NCBI RefSeq assembly: GCF_024713975.1
Contig: NC_091108.1
Span: forward strand, 5,695,001 to 5,759,000
Direction: 5' to 3'
Length of the DNA stretch: 64,000 bases
Source of the DNA: Paralichthys olivaceus
Lineage: Eukaryota; Chordata; Actinopteri; Pleuronectiformes; Paralichthyidae
The translations under genes were made by a program, and so were the position numbers. Shown piece by piece: positions 36,551 through 48,071 of this stretch (the stretch's first letter is position 1; every line of letters begins with the position of its first letter). A model generated the notes under the pieces. That model searched no databases. It was not told the origin of the DNA and saw only the letters and a list, made by a program, of their open reading frames with translations.

Positions 36551-36732
36551 ACCTCCACTTTCTGTATTTTCATTCTCAGCAAGAATATGCAAAAACTACT
36601 GAACAGATTTTCATGAAACTTGGTTGAAGGATGGGACGTGGGCCAAGAAACAACCCATTACATTTTGGCGCAGGTAAGGGGACTATTGGGCCTTGGCAGA
36701 GGTATGCGCTTCACTGAGTGCTGGTCTAGTTT
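36551..36732 (+). mobile_element. Dispersed teleost repeat, copy B (internally deleted)
   Basis: It shares CAAAAACTACTGAACAGATT, GAAACTTGGTTGAAGGATG and CAACCCATTACATTTTGG with copies A and C, then jumps to an end block GGGCCTTGGCAGAGGTATGC. The middle is missing. Confidence 0.65.
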
Positions 36733-38967
36733 TAACATGACTTTATAAATGCAGAGAAGCCACAACTGACATGAGATTTGGAGGAAATTATACTAAAGAA
36801 TGAAAATTAGCACTAACATTTAATTATACGGATGGTCGGATGTGTTTTTCAACATATAAAAGTCTCCACCGAGGTAAAATCAGCAAAGCAAAAGCTATTG
36901 CAGGCACAGGACATCTTGTATTTTGACAGTGGGGCACATCTGTTGGTTTGTGCCAGGTAAAACTCTCTATAGGTCTGATCCAGAACAGACATTTAAACGT
37001 GTCATGGCAGGTAAAGCATAGGTGTAATTGATATCAATAATTGTATCTGCATTCCTTTCATGTGAGTCAAGTTCAGGTTGTTGTGCTGCTGACTCACTGA
37101 CAGACCGACACGCTACAAACCCATCATTGATTTAATTAGTTACACCTGGAAAAGTCAAAGTGTTTGCTTGGAAAAGGGGTCTGTTGCTGTGTTGAAATGC
37201 ACTCTGGGATATCACTAAGAGGTGTGTGGGGGGAAGGAAGGGGGTGTGGACGTTGGTAATGTGCTCCAATCAGAAAAATCTAATGACAACACTTCAAGAC
37301 ATTGCCAGAGGTTTGATAATATAAAACAGTTTGTGAGTATCCGAGCAGGAATTTGGCTTTGAATGAAAGGCAAAATAAAACACGCGAACTAGAGTCTGAG
37401 TGTTTTCATGTGACAACAGAAATAGTCGTGTACTGTGTGTGTTTTGGACATAAATCAGGTGGAGGTAACTCAAGAACACTATTTATTTGAGCAGTATGCT
37501 GCCCTGCAGATGCCAGTCCCAACTTGGAGACGTGAGTGAAGGGTTTGCTTCCCTTTTGGCCCACCCCTGCAAAGAATCCATTCTCTTTATTGCACTGCAG
37601 ATGTAAATTATCTGGGATTTAATGAGCTATCAACATATTTCACCTCCCGAGTAGCAGGAGAATCCTCCTCCTGAGGTACACGTGCAAGAAGATGTAGAGC
37701 TTTTACACCCTGCAGACACAAATCCAAACAAAATGAGACAACAACCACCTTGGAGTTTATACGATGGCTGCAGGCGTTTGGAGGCAGCACAGGAGTTACC
37801 TGAGTTTAGAGATCAGAGACAGGTCACACAGAACGATATGGTGGAGGTTTGGTCCTGTTAAACTGCTGTGTACAGTATTTGTGAGTGAAAACATAATCCT
37901 CTCACTTTTGGTTTTATTTGGCCAAGTGGAGCACATGTTTGACTGTGACTGTGATGTAACAGTTTTATTACAGCTGTGGGAGGAGAAATGATTTCAACAC
38001 TTTGCATTTTACAGCAATTGAAAATCTGATAAATGAAGAATTTCCTCATATTTCCTCATGAAATAAAAAACTTTCACACCAGCTACCAGAGGGAATAGAA
38101 AAACCTGGACAGCATTCCTCCAGCATGTTTTATTTACATTGTTTTCTATGCGCAATTCCCTTCCAACTCAAAAGCACCCAAAAATGCTTTAAAATGTTTA
38201 TAGCTGCCTTAAAGTGGAACCACTTCATCTCAGATGTAAACACACATTTCCGCTACTGGCCACTGTGGTAAATGGTCTTGAAGCAGAATGTCCGCAGAAA
38301 CTCGGCTGAGATCCAGAGGACGTTTGGGGATAAAAAGTACAATCAAAAGCAACACATGTAAGAAAATACAGCGTAATAACACATGGCAGCCATTTGATCA
38401 CAAAGTATGATTCATCCCCAGGAATTTGCAGCATTGTGAGGCTGTGGTTTGACATTTGAGAAAAAATAAAATAAATCATTACAGTTATTTGTTGTTCCTG
38501 AAGTTGTTTTCATGAGGTGATAATAGCAGATGAGACCTCTGGCCAGCAGGAGTTTACGAAGTCCAAATTGAAAGAGGTGACACTCTTTGCCTCCGGAGGA
38601 CTTCAAGTTAGAGACGCTCATCAACACCAAATGAACCCCCTTCACCCATTATCGTCTCAGTTGGGTTCTTTTTTTAAAGCAGGATCCTGGATATTCTTCC
38701 TTTATCTTGTAAAACGAGCTGACGGCAGAAAAAACACATTCTAGCAAAAATTAATGATTATTTGTGTTTGCGGGTTTAAAGGAAAACCCCTCAATATCCG
38801 TGTCAACATCCTAGCGTGTTGGAGGATAATAGTGTTAGTGTATACTGGACATCTGTTGTTGGTAACGGCGCTGACAAGATCTACAATAAACATGCCAAAG
38901 TTTTACAACCCCCTCCCATGTCCAGCTGCAGCTCGCTGCCTCAGCTCAAGACGTCTTTCGGAGAAAG

Positions 38968-39027
38968 ATGGCGGGGACGGAGGATGCAGTGGTTACTCTG
39001 GAGGACCCGAACAACTGCAGCGAGCAG
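38968..39027 (+). CDS. Speculative first coding exon of an unidentified small gene
   Basis: ATG in a strong context (GAAAGATGGCGGGG, also a YY1-like site) opens 20 codons with protein-like composition, MAGTEDAVVTLED then NNCSEQ, ending at CAG before GTGGTT. Read straight through, the frame stays open until a TGA about 90 bases later. It joins in phase with the candidate exon at 39786. I do not recognise the protein. Chance cannot be excluded. Confidence 0.2.
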
Positions 39028-39365
39028 GTGGTTCTCCTCTTCCTGAGCAACTCTCCAAAGATGAATTCACACAATCCATTTAGCCTGTTTTGTTATTTTT
39101 CCCCATGACATGATTACATTAAAACATTGGGCGTGACTCTTTAATTCGATTATAAGATTTAACGTTAAAGCACAAGGTCATGGATACATCATTTTAAAGT
39201 AGAGATGTGCACAGGTCACAGAAACGTACTTGTTGACTCCTCGTGTTCATTTATAATTCATGTGCACACATACATGAATATTTAATACATCTGTACCTAA
39301 ATAATCATTAATAATTCACCTAAATTATATGATTGCTAATTGAAAAATAACAATGTTTTTAAAGA

Positions 39366-39642
39366 GATGGCAGCATGGTGTACTGTCGCCTCACAGCAAG
39401 AAGGTTCCCGGTTCGAATCCCATTTCAGTCGGCCCATAACTGTGTCTGCGTGGGGTTTACTTCCCCCCACAGTCCAAAGATTGGAGTGGATTTTTGTTTA
39501 AGTTGATGCAGACTCTAATTTAACGTGAATGTGAGAGTGTTGGCCCTGTGATTCGCTGGTGACCTGTCCAGACGACCCGCCTCTCGCCCAATTGGCTCCA
39601 GCCGACCCTCGAGGAATTAGCGATGTAGATAATGAATGGATG
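39366..39642 (+). mobile_element. tRNA-derived SINE copy, forward orientation
   Basis: The head CATGGTGTACTGTCGCCTCA and a B-box-like GGTTCGAATCC are followed by TGCGTGGGGTTTACTTC, CCCCACAGTCCAAAGATTGG, TTGGCCCTGTGATTCGCTGG, CGACCC and ATAATGAATGGATG. It is the same family as the copies at 6.3 kb and 58.8 kb. It is a diverged, inactive copy. Confidence 0.75.
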
Positions 39643-39785
39643 TTCAGAGAGGAACTGTTCAATCTACTGTTCAGCTCATAATGGGCGACTGTCGTGTATG
39701 ACATGTGGACAGCGTTAATTTATTGTGTGACGGGGTCCAGATGCTGTTGATGCTGCAGCTCAGATCTCCGACTGACTGCTCTCAG

Positions 39786-39852
39786 TTTGAGGCCGTGGTG
39801 GTAGAAGAGCAAAAGCTGCTTGATTTGGCAGCGTCGTCTCTAAATAGATCTC
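39786..39852 (+). CDS. Speculative second coding exon of an unidentified small gene
   Basis: Acceptor GACTGCTCTCAG, 67 bases encoding FEAVVVEEQKLLDLAASSLN then RS, then a strong donor GTAAGA. It is amphipathic and helix-like in appearance. It also lies inside a longer open frame (39705-39899). A SINE copy at 39366-39642 sits in the putative intron. No family was recognised. Confidence 0.2.
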
Positions 39853-40417
39853 GTAAGAAACCGTCTCTGCTGGTGCAAAGAATGATGGTCATTCTGTGAG
39901 CGCGGCTGGTGTGCGTGCGGCTGAACAGAGGATCCACTGTCCTCTGGTTTTCATGTCCTTCGGTCGAGTTCCTGCAAACAGTCCCACTTGGTTCTCCTTA
40001 CCGTGGCTGTGGAGATGCAGCTGATAGCCCGTCTCTGTGGAGAGCTATTTAGCAGATGGGGGCACTGTTGAACAATCAGAATTCAGCATGTTATTGATGC
40101 TACACAGAGATAAGTCAGACCTCTGTGGTTGTTGTTATATGAATATGTTCCACACTTAACACCTTTACACACTTACAATTCAATACTTCTAAATTCAGTC
40201 AGATAGGTGTTAAAACAAATAACACATATCTGATCATGGCAGGATGTTTTTACTTGAGAGCAAAGTGAAGCACTGACATCAGGTAATGATCCTGGAAATC
40301 TCACTCACTCATACAAACCTACGTCACACACACTGTATACTGTATTACTATGGATTCTAATTAAATCGAATAATACACAAAATGTGATCACTCATATTTC
40401 TCACTTATTAAGTTAAG

Positions 40418-40775
40418 TTTTTACCCGTTTGTTTGTTGGTTGGTTGGTTTGTACGTTTGTTTGTAAGCAACAATACACAAAAACAACCAAACAGATTTCC
40501 AGGAAACTTGGTGGAAGGATGTGGAATGAGACCGAGAAGAGCCAAATACGTTTTGGTACCAATCCGGAGACAGATTTTTTTCACTTAACATCTTGAGACA
40601 AAGGGCGTTTTTCAACCTTTTCACCGTTTAATTCAGGAATAATTAATGGAGCTTTAATTAAACAAACATTTAGCGAACCAAGTGTTTTCAATTTGTTACA
40701 GCTTGATGTAATCTGAGGGGATTTGGTGGAGATATGTGCTGAAGTCAGAGCTCCTCTAGTATTTGAACTAGCTTT
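40418..40775 (+). mobile_element. Dispersed teleost repeat, copy C
   Basis: The most complete copy: TTACCCGTTTGTTTGTTGGT, AAACTTGGTGGAAGGATGTG, TTTTGGTACCAATCCGG, GGGCGTTTTTCAACCTTTTC, and an end near TTTGAACTAGC. There is no open frame of note. Confidence 0.65.
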
Positions 40776-42874
40776 GTGTTCATTCTTCACTGTTGGTGAG
40801 ATGACAAAGCTACATATTGGGAACATCACACAGCATACTCACACATTTATTCTACTTACATTTTTGTTAAATTGTAAATTTAGGGATAGTTGATGCAAAT
40901 AACAGCAGAAAGTTAAATGGAAACTGGAAGAAACTAATTCCGATGAAGACTTTTGTTGTTGGTGCAACTGAATTTAAGGTGAAATTAATAAATATTTCAC
41001 TGTATTTAAAAACATGCAGGTCTTGATTTCTAAATAAAAAGATTTCAAGTAAGAGTGTTTGATCCCTTAGTCCAATCATCTTCTCAAGAGATGATCATTT
41101 CAACACTATTCAGCATTTTCCGGACACTCTGCTGTTATTACATATTTATTGCTCCACGTTCTTAAACTTACCAAGGTCGATGAGCAGGATGGAAGTTTTG
41201 CTGAGCTTTGATTTCGACATCAAAAATCTTGGTCTGATTTAAAATCCATAATTAATCCTCCAGTATTAGAAAGCTCAGTATCTGTTTGATATTTGAGACA
41301 CTGCAGCTTTTTCACATAACAGCTCCCCCTTGTGGAATAACATGAGAATGATAATTGGGTAAAAGTTTTAAACAAACGAATACAGTATATATAGATATAT
41401 ACATAATTAAAGATGAATGATAAATAAACAGAATATGTATATATATATATATATACTGCATATATTTATATACACACACACTGTATGTGGTGTATTTCTG
41501 GCGTCTGACTCCAATAACCGTGTTGAGCCATACCTGACTATTGAGTAATTTATTTATTTACATTACATGACTTATAACTAAAATCCACGTCATGCTGCTC
41601 CTTCATTCCAGTTAGTGATCGTACTTTATTTGTCCAACATTTCCATCCTGGAGGAGGATGCTTCTCGTAAATTCCTCACAGCCGACAGTCGTGTGCAGTG
41701 ATTCTCATTTTCCCAGCCCTCTCAGGACGGACTCGATTCCTTGTAAGGAAATAAATGACACAAATAAAGAATTCTTTATGGGATCATATAAATGTTGCTC
41801 TAGTTTTGATGGTGGTTTTTTTTAATGTGGCCCCTGTTGTTTTCCCAGGCTGCTCGGAGAGAAGAATACTGTATAATATAGCTTTGATATATATTTTCCT
41901 CGCTTCATTGATATAAAAACAACACATCCACTCCCTCTGCTCCTTCTGAGCAACCCACATATTCTCATTCTCATAGTTTCATCACAGTCTTTTATCGGCC
42001 TTCCCTCTCTGAACCTAATCCACTCTGACATGATCTCCTTGACGCGTTGCCAAACCTTTGCAACTTGACTAAAACGGCATGACTCATTTACGGATGGGCC
42101 TATTGTAAACACGCTCCGCCTCACAGGTGATAACAGATCTTAAAAAATGTGCAATTTACATTTTTCACTCCCTTTTAACTCTGTGTGAGTTATTACACCA
42201 GAGCTAACTGTGTAAAGAAAAGCGATGAGTGGAGTGTTAGCAGGTGTGATTCGTCCTCGGCACAGAAGGAATTCTTAAAAGAAGCTGTTTGCGTAATGAC
42301 ACCAGAGATACGTTTCTGGCCTTTTACATGTTTAACAATGTATATGAGCTGCTTCTCATTCTGACATCACGACAGGTTACGACCTGAAGTCGACTGAAAT
42401 CCAGGAGCTGCTGCAACACAGACGTATCATCTTACAACAACTTCCACCTGGTCTGAAGTCATGCATCTCTACGCTGGGTCGTTTGCATTCAATGGGCAGA
42501 GATCTGAATATTCTGTGGATCTAAAACACATACAAATTAATTCCGTGCAGGGACAAAGGAGGATGGCTCACTCAGTAGCATCAACATTAAATATTTGAAG
42601 TGATGGTAACTAGATACCGACCGATGTGTCGGCAGATATGAGGCTTTCGCAGACATATCAGCATGATGTACATCGATGGGGAGTGGAGACTTTTATTTTA
42701 CAGAATCAGCTAGAGGGGCTCAGAGACCAACAGTCCTCTTATGAAATCACATTTAATTTAACTAGATCCAGAGTTTTTTTGGGGGGGATCATAAAACATC
42801 AGTCCAATAAATATTTCTATTTTGATATAATTCTCTGATAATTCGACAAAAATGTGGGGGAAAAAAACGTCTTA

Positions 42875-43022
42875 TCTCTCAAAAGAAAATCCTAGAACCA
42901 ACCTCGTGATCCAGTTTTGAACCAGCACCAAAACCTCGTTCTCCTGCCAGGTTTTGTGATAATCAGTCCAGTGGTTTTGTGTAATCCTGCAAACAGACAG
43001 CCAGACAGAGAAAATAGAGACA
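42875..43022 (-). mobile_element. Dispersed teleost repeat, copy D (reverse, partial)
   Basis: On the - strand it reads TGCAGGATTACACAAAACCA, CTGGACTGATTATCACAAAA and CCTGGCAGGAGAACGAGG, a diverged version of the 5' part of copies A-C. Confidence 0.5.
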
Positions 43023-45095
43023 CAGACAAAACATAACATCGTTGGTGGATGTAACACAGATGTTAAAGTTCTATATATTTTATTGAATTTGTGTTTTCTT
43101 TTCATCAATACTTAGTTATGGTTTATTGATAAACTGTAAAAATAATAAAGTTAAATTACATTTCTTTGTCATAAGGTTTTTAATGATGACATCTCACTTT
43201 AAGTGTATTCAGATAAAATATTAAATGGAGTTCTGTGAGGCTTGATTGTTGTCTGTTCCCTTGTTCAGTACCTTGTCTTCACTTCTGCAGATTGAAAGAT
43301 AACATTATCGACCTCAAGGCAGCACGAGGTGACGAATCAGAGGATCGGTTATTCTGAGCAGAACAAAACTGTCTGCACCAACGTCCATATCATCCAAACA
43401 GACTCGCAGCCGTCAATCCAGTGGATTCCGTCCAAACCACAGATGTGAACCTCTCGGTGAAGAAAGCTGGTGATTCAGGGGAGAAACCTTCAGAAGTGAT
43501 GTGGCCTGTGTTTAGTTGTGTGGTCATGTGGTCGTACATTTGTTTATGTGTGTCTACACTGAAGTCATGACATCTGCTCGCAGGTAGCCATTGCTGCATT
43601 TTCAAGGGTTATAAAATTATATCTTCATACACTATTTATAATCCTTTCATTAAATCTTTGGAACCATTGCTGTGCATCGTAAAGATTTTGCCATAAAACG
43701 CTGCTTGTCCTTCGATATTTGACACAACACATGTTGATCGTGCTGTTACTATGATGATTAATATCCTATCCTATGACCATGACGCCTAAAGCAAACAATT
43801 AAAGGGAAGGCACGATTCAGAAAAACTGTTATGTTACTACGCAACACGCTTCTGAACAGGTACGACCAGCTTTCAACCTCGTGTTCACACTATATTACAA
43901 ATGCACTTGTTAAACTCAGAGTGAACCCCAGGTGTTGGACACAGAAGCAGATGATGACAAACTGTATATAGGCATTTGGAGAGGGACAGTTGTGGCATCT
44001 GAAGATATAAATGTAAGGTTTTACTTCAGATAATAAACCCTAATGAAGTCCACTGGCACATTAAGCCAGTGTGCTACCTTAATGAGGCATTAAAAGGAAG
44101 AAACATTGACTTATTGAACACACCAGCTTATGAAACGAGCTCGTAAAAGGAGGGATGACTTGTTCAAGTCAATATAAATAACAGAAGTTACAATCCTCAC
44201 TCCTTCCCTGCCTGAGGCCACTGGCAGAGCAGGAGGTCTCTCAATCTCCATGTGCACTTTCTCAGACCGCAGCGCCCCCTACTGGAGAGCAGCCCTCCAG
44301 CTCTGCACACAGTGGGCCTGTGTTTGTTTATTTTGCTGCCGAGTTCCTTGCGCAACTATTTTTTGAGGAGAGAATGACCCTAATCCTCATAAATCAACAA
44401 AGACCAGAGGAGGGGAGTGTTTTTTATTACTCCACAGGCAACTTCATCCCATGAATGAGGGGGAAAAATCACTGTGATGCCAACATAACACAGAGAAAAA
44501 CAATGGCTGAAGACTCAATACACATTATAGTCAAAGCCGGTCGCTCGTTAGGATAGATTTTCATTTAAAAGCCTTAGAATAACAAAAAGATCCTAGAAAT
44601 GACAGCATGGAGAAAATAATCACTGAGTAACAAAAGATAATGGGAAGGAGAATTGTATCTGGGGATGACTGGGGAAGACAATACAAATGAAATAATAATA
44701 AATGTTTATAGCAACAAGCTAAGACAAACAATATCAGGTCCAGTAATAATTCTGGTGGAAATATTTAGACAAATACGCTTTATAAGCGACCAGGAACAGA
44801 ACCAATGCTGGAACATATTAGTTTGACTTTCAATATTTTCAAATACAAACAATTCATATATACTTTAGAGTTTTCAAGCTTAAACTACTACACTTTGGTG
44901 TCACCAGCATCACATGTAAAAGAAACTGCCGGTCACATTCATTGAGATATTTAGAGAGCTGATTTTGGATTTGAGGATATTATAAAGTTTTTTTTTGTAT
45001 TTGTATTTAAACTTTCTGACATTCTACGGACAATTATTATTTCAACAATCTCAAGAGTAAATTATAGTCACTGGTCATGTAACAATGTAAGAACA

Positions 45096-45330
45096 GCTGA
45101 GCGCTGAGTATTGATGTAGTATTGACTACTGAGTTCTGATGTGATAATGTAGTAATAACTGAGTACTAAGGTAATGATGCAGCAATAACTACTGAAGGCT
45201 GATGCATAATAAAGTATTAACTGTGGAGTGTTAATGCAATGTAAGTAATAACTACTGAGCGCTGATGTTATAATGTGGTGATAACTGCTGAGCGCTCAGG
45301 TAATAGTATAGACTGAATACTGTACACTAG
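45096..45330 (+). repeat. Degenerate minisatellite, unit about 32 bases, about 7 copies
   Basis: Successive units start CTGAGCGCTGAGTATTGATG, CTGAGTTCTGATGTGATAAT, CTGAGTACTAAGGTAATGAT, CTGAAGGCTGATGCATAATA, TGGAGTGTTAATGCAATG, CTGAGCGCTGATGTTATAAT and CTGAGCGCTCAGG. Unit lengths vary from about 30 to 33 bases. Confidence 0.75.
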
Positions 45331-46109
45331 ATGAATACTGAAGGTTGTATGTTTAATTTTGCTTTTTATATATTGTCTTCTGTCCCTTGGAAGTACTTTG
45401 TACACATACTTCACGTGCCTTTTTCCAGCGTACTTTGTCAATAAAGTGTTGATTTGACGTTTAAGTTTGTGATATTAGTCAGGTGAGGTTCTTTGCTGAT
45501 GATACTTTATATATAACGGTGAAAACTGCATGAAAAACCTGCAGCTTTGACCCAAAACAGTACTCTGTAATGTTTGTAAATACTTTTCAAAGACATCACA
45601 TTTTGTGAAACTGGTGGATTTTTCTGCCCGAACATCTGAAGGCAGAATTTGCTTCAACATTTCCATTTCCAGGAGACACTAGAAATAAACTTTCATACTG
45701 AGTCACTGCAGAACGGCAGATAGGGACGAGAGTTTTGGAGGCAGCGGCAGTTGTTCCTACTTTGAATGTATAGATTGTGTTGGACTGTTATGATAGATGC
45801 ATCAAATATTCATAACCTTGTGCACAGTGTATACAAGCAAGGTTTGGTCGGATTCCTGCTCAGTGCAGTCACAGCACAGCATTCATCAAACTGTGGGTGA
45901 CATACAACACATACAAAACAGATGAATCACTCATTCTACGCATTTCCTTAAATTCAAGGTTGAAATCAATTGTTTCTTTGGCTTTTACTCCACATTGAGT
46001 GTTTTTGATTTAACGCAGCTACCCATGACAATAAGTGCATCATACTCTGCTCATGTCTTACTCATCGGGCTCGTGTGCTAATAATCAAATTTAATAAGAA
46101 GAAAATTCA

Positions 46110-47861
46110 CAGATGTCAGTCCAAAATGGTTTATTTTGTAAAGGGGGCAGTTGGAGGAGATGAGAAAACATGGTGCGCTACTAAATGATGATATATTCAA
46201 ATGTACATGACATTCAAAGGGTATTACAGTTTCACTCGATTTTCCACACATGTAGTTAAGTCTTCATTCCAACATGTTTTCCAAGTGTAAATGGATAAAA
46301 AGTTTGTATATTTTCAAAATAAAAAATATAAACACAATAAATTCTCAGAATGCTGAAAACAGAAATAACAGTTACATGCAGAATGTAGACTGATGAGTTA
46401 ATTTTCTTGAGAAAAAAAGGAAATAAAAAAAGGTGAATTACTTACACATCTTGTAAATTTGGAGAAGATTTAGAGGTGAATCCTTCTGCCCTTTTGTCCT
46501 CATATTTCACTCACATTAGCAGAAACTGCATTGTTTCAGACTTTTATCACTATAGTGTAGGTCAATGGGAAATTTAAGAAACTGCTATTAATGACAACTT
46601 GAGTGGTCTTGGCTAGCCATTACAAGCAGCACACGTGTTGAGATGCTTCATGAAAATGACGGCCCAAAATAAATTACATTTTCCAAAACCTAACGCACAG
46701 ACGGGTTGGGATGGGGAAGGAGGGAGGATGGGACTCGATGTAGGAACAAATGACTGGATGACTAGTCAAATACACTGTGAATGAAGCTCCTCTGGATGTG
46801 TGGTGTCCAGAGGCACGGCTGTAGAGTGAGTAAAAAGGTCCCAAAGTAGAAACTGCAGTCTTAACATGTGCCATACTTTAAAATGTAGAGGAAAACACCC
46901 TTACGCTCATCAATATGATGAGCAGAAAAGTCCCAAACCAAAGCTTTGAAGTCTTTATTTTTGCTATAGGGGATAGGAAAAAAAAAAATAAAAAAAATAC
47001 TCGAAAACAAAAATAAAAACACAAAAAACAGGAGAGGGAGGGAAAAAAAAGACTCCAGATATTACGCTGAATGCAGAGAAGATGAACTGCACAAGTTGGG
47101 TGAGACACTCCGGCACAGGGGGTTATTTCCTGGAGCTAGACTTCTAATATCCAAAAGTACTGGTCTGGAGGACCCATGTTGGTCAAGGGGTGTCCATGGA
47201 GATGCCTACAGCAAAAAGCTTTAACAGCAGCATCTTGGCAGGCTGTCCACGAGTGACGCTATGTGCTTCCTGCTGCCTGGCTCTCTTCTCCCTCTGAATT
47301 ACCTGCAGGAAGATGAGTGACAGCAGGTTGACAAATGTTTTGTCGGCGAGCGGTCTGGATATGTGTCCTTTCAGCTGGCAGTTCATGATTAGGAAGCTAC
47401 AACTAATGCAGTCTGAAACAACAGCAGCTATATCTTTCCTTCACGATGTTCAGTTTATTTTTGAATTCTTTGAAAGCATTGATTCGCCTTAATGACCATG
47501 TTGGAGGAAGTAGTTTGTGATAGTGTTGTGTTATACAACAGGTGTTTGTTATTTAGCCTTCCTGCCATGATGAATGGGTCTCTGTATAACACAACATTAC
47601 ATCACCGCAGAACTGTAGCCTCCAAACAGGAAGTTAAATCATCACCTCTCGAAAAACAGTTTCAACACTCAACTGAACATCATAACAAGAGATCAAGAGA
47701 TTTGTTACAGGATACTTGTATTACACTGCATTTGTTTATGCTAGGTTTTCCTAATAAACTGCCAACTGAGTGTATATCAGCAATTAAATAAACTGTAAAT
47801 GAACTTAATTTAAAGCAAAGCAGAGAAATTCCAAACACACACTTGAACCAAGAAATAAAAA
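46110..47861 (-). other. ranbp3: ranbp3 3' untranslated region (inferred)
   Basis: Reverse-strand sequence after the TGA. Candidate polyadenylation signals (AATAAA on the - strand) lie at 47454-47459 and 46130-46135; the distal one is taken as the end. It contains a 67-codon open frame (47386-47183, ORF of unknown meaning). Confidence 0.5.
46130..46135 (-). terminator. Distal polyadenylation signal for ranbp3
   Basis: TTTATT on the + strand, AATAAA on the - strand, in the context of reverse-strand TACAAAATAAACCATTTTGG. A proximal alternative is at 47454-47459. Confidence 0.4.
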
Positions 47862-48071
47862 TCACTGACTTGTAGCAGGAGCGGAGGCTGGGGCTGAGGC
47901 TGAAGGAGAGGCATTGTCATCCTCATCGCTGTCATCCTCGTTGGACTGTGGTACCTCGGCCTCAGGGATGGTTGTTGCCGGTGTCTCGGGCTCCTGCTCC
48001 ACCCTGCTCTTCAGGGCCAAGATACGGTGATGTAACGCTGCAGCCAGCTGACCTACGTCCTTAGAGCTACC
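47862..48071 (-). CDS. ranbp3: ranbp3 coding exon 16: terminal exon and acidic tail
   Basis: It encodes GSSKDVGQLAAALHHRILAL then KSRVEQEPE, the acidic NEDDSDEDD and an Ala/Ser/Pro-rich end, stopping at TGA (47864-47862). It corresponds to human ALHHRILALRSRVEQEQEA plus the acidic tail. Confidence 0.95.
   Translation of the reverse strand, partial: GSSKDVGQLAAALHHRILALKSRVEQEPETPATTIPEAEVPQSNEDDSDEDDNASPSASAPASAPATSQ

Larger units (their letters stand above)
33711..46110. other. Intergenic region between nrtn and ranbp3
   Basis: The two genes converge here (nrtn +, ranbp3 -). Apart from the AT-rich repeat, the SINE, the dispersed repeat copies, the minisatellite, a TA run at about 41437-41455 and the speculative exons near 39 kb, I see no gene. 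Reverse open frames such as 41822-42124 lack domains and splice support. Confidence 0.5.

Noticed and set aside
39366..39425. tRNA-like sequence with a GGTTCGAATCC B box
   Set aside because: It is the head of a diverged SINE with the body following; it does not fold into an intact tRNA.
41822..42124. 100-codon reverse open frame
   Set aside because: No recognisable motif, no plausible transcript, and flanked by ordinary intergenic repeats.
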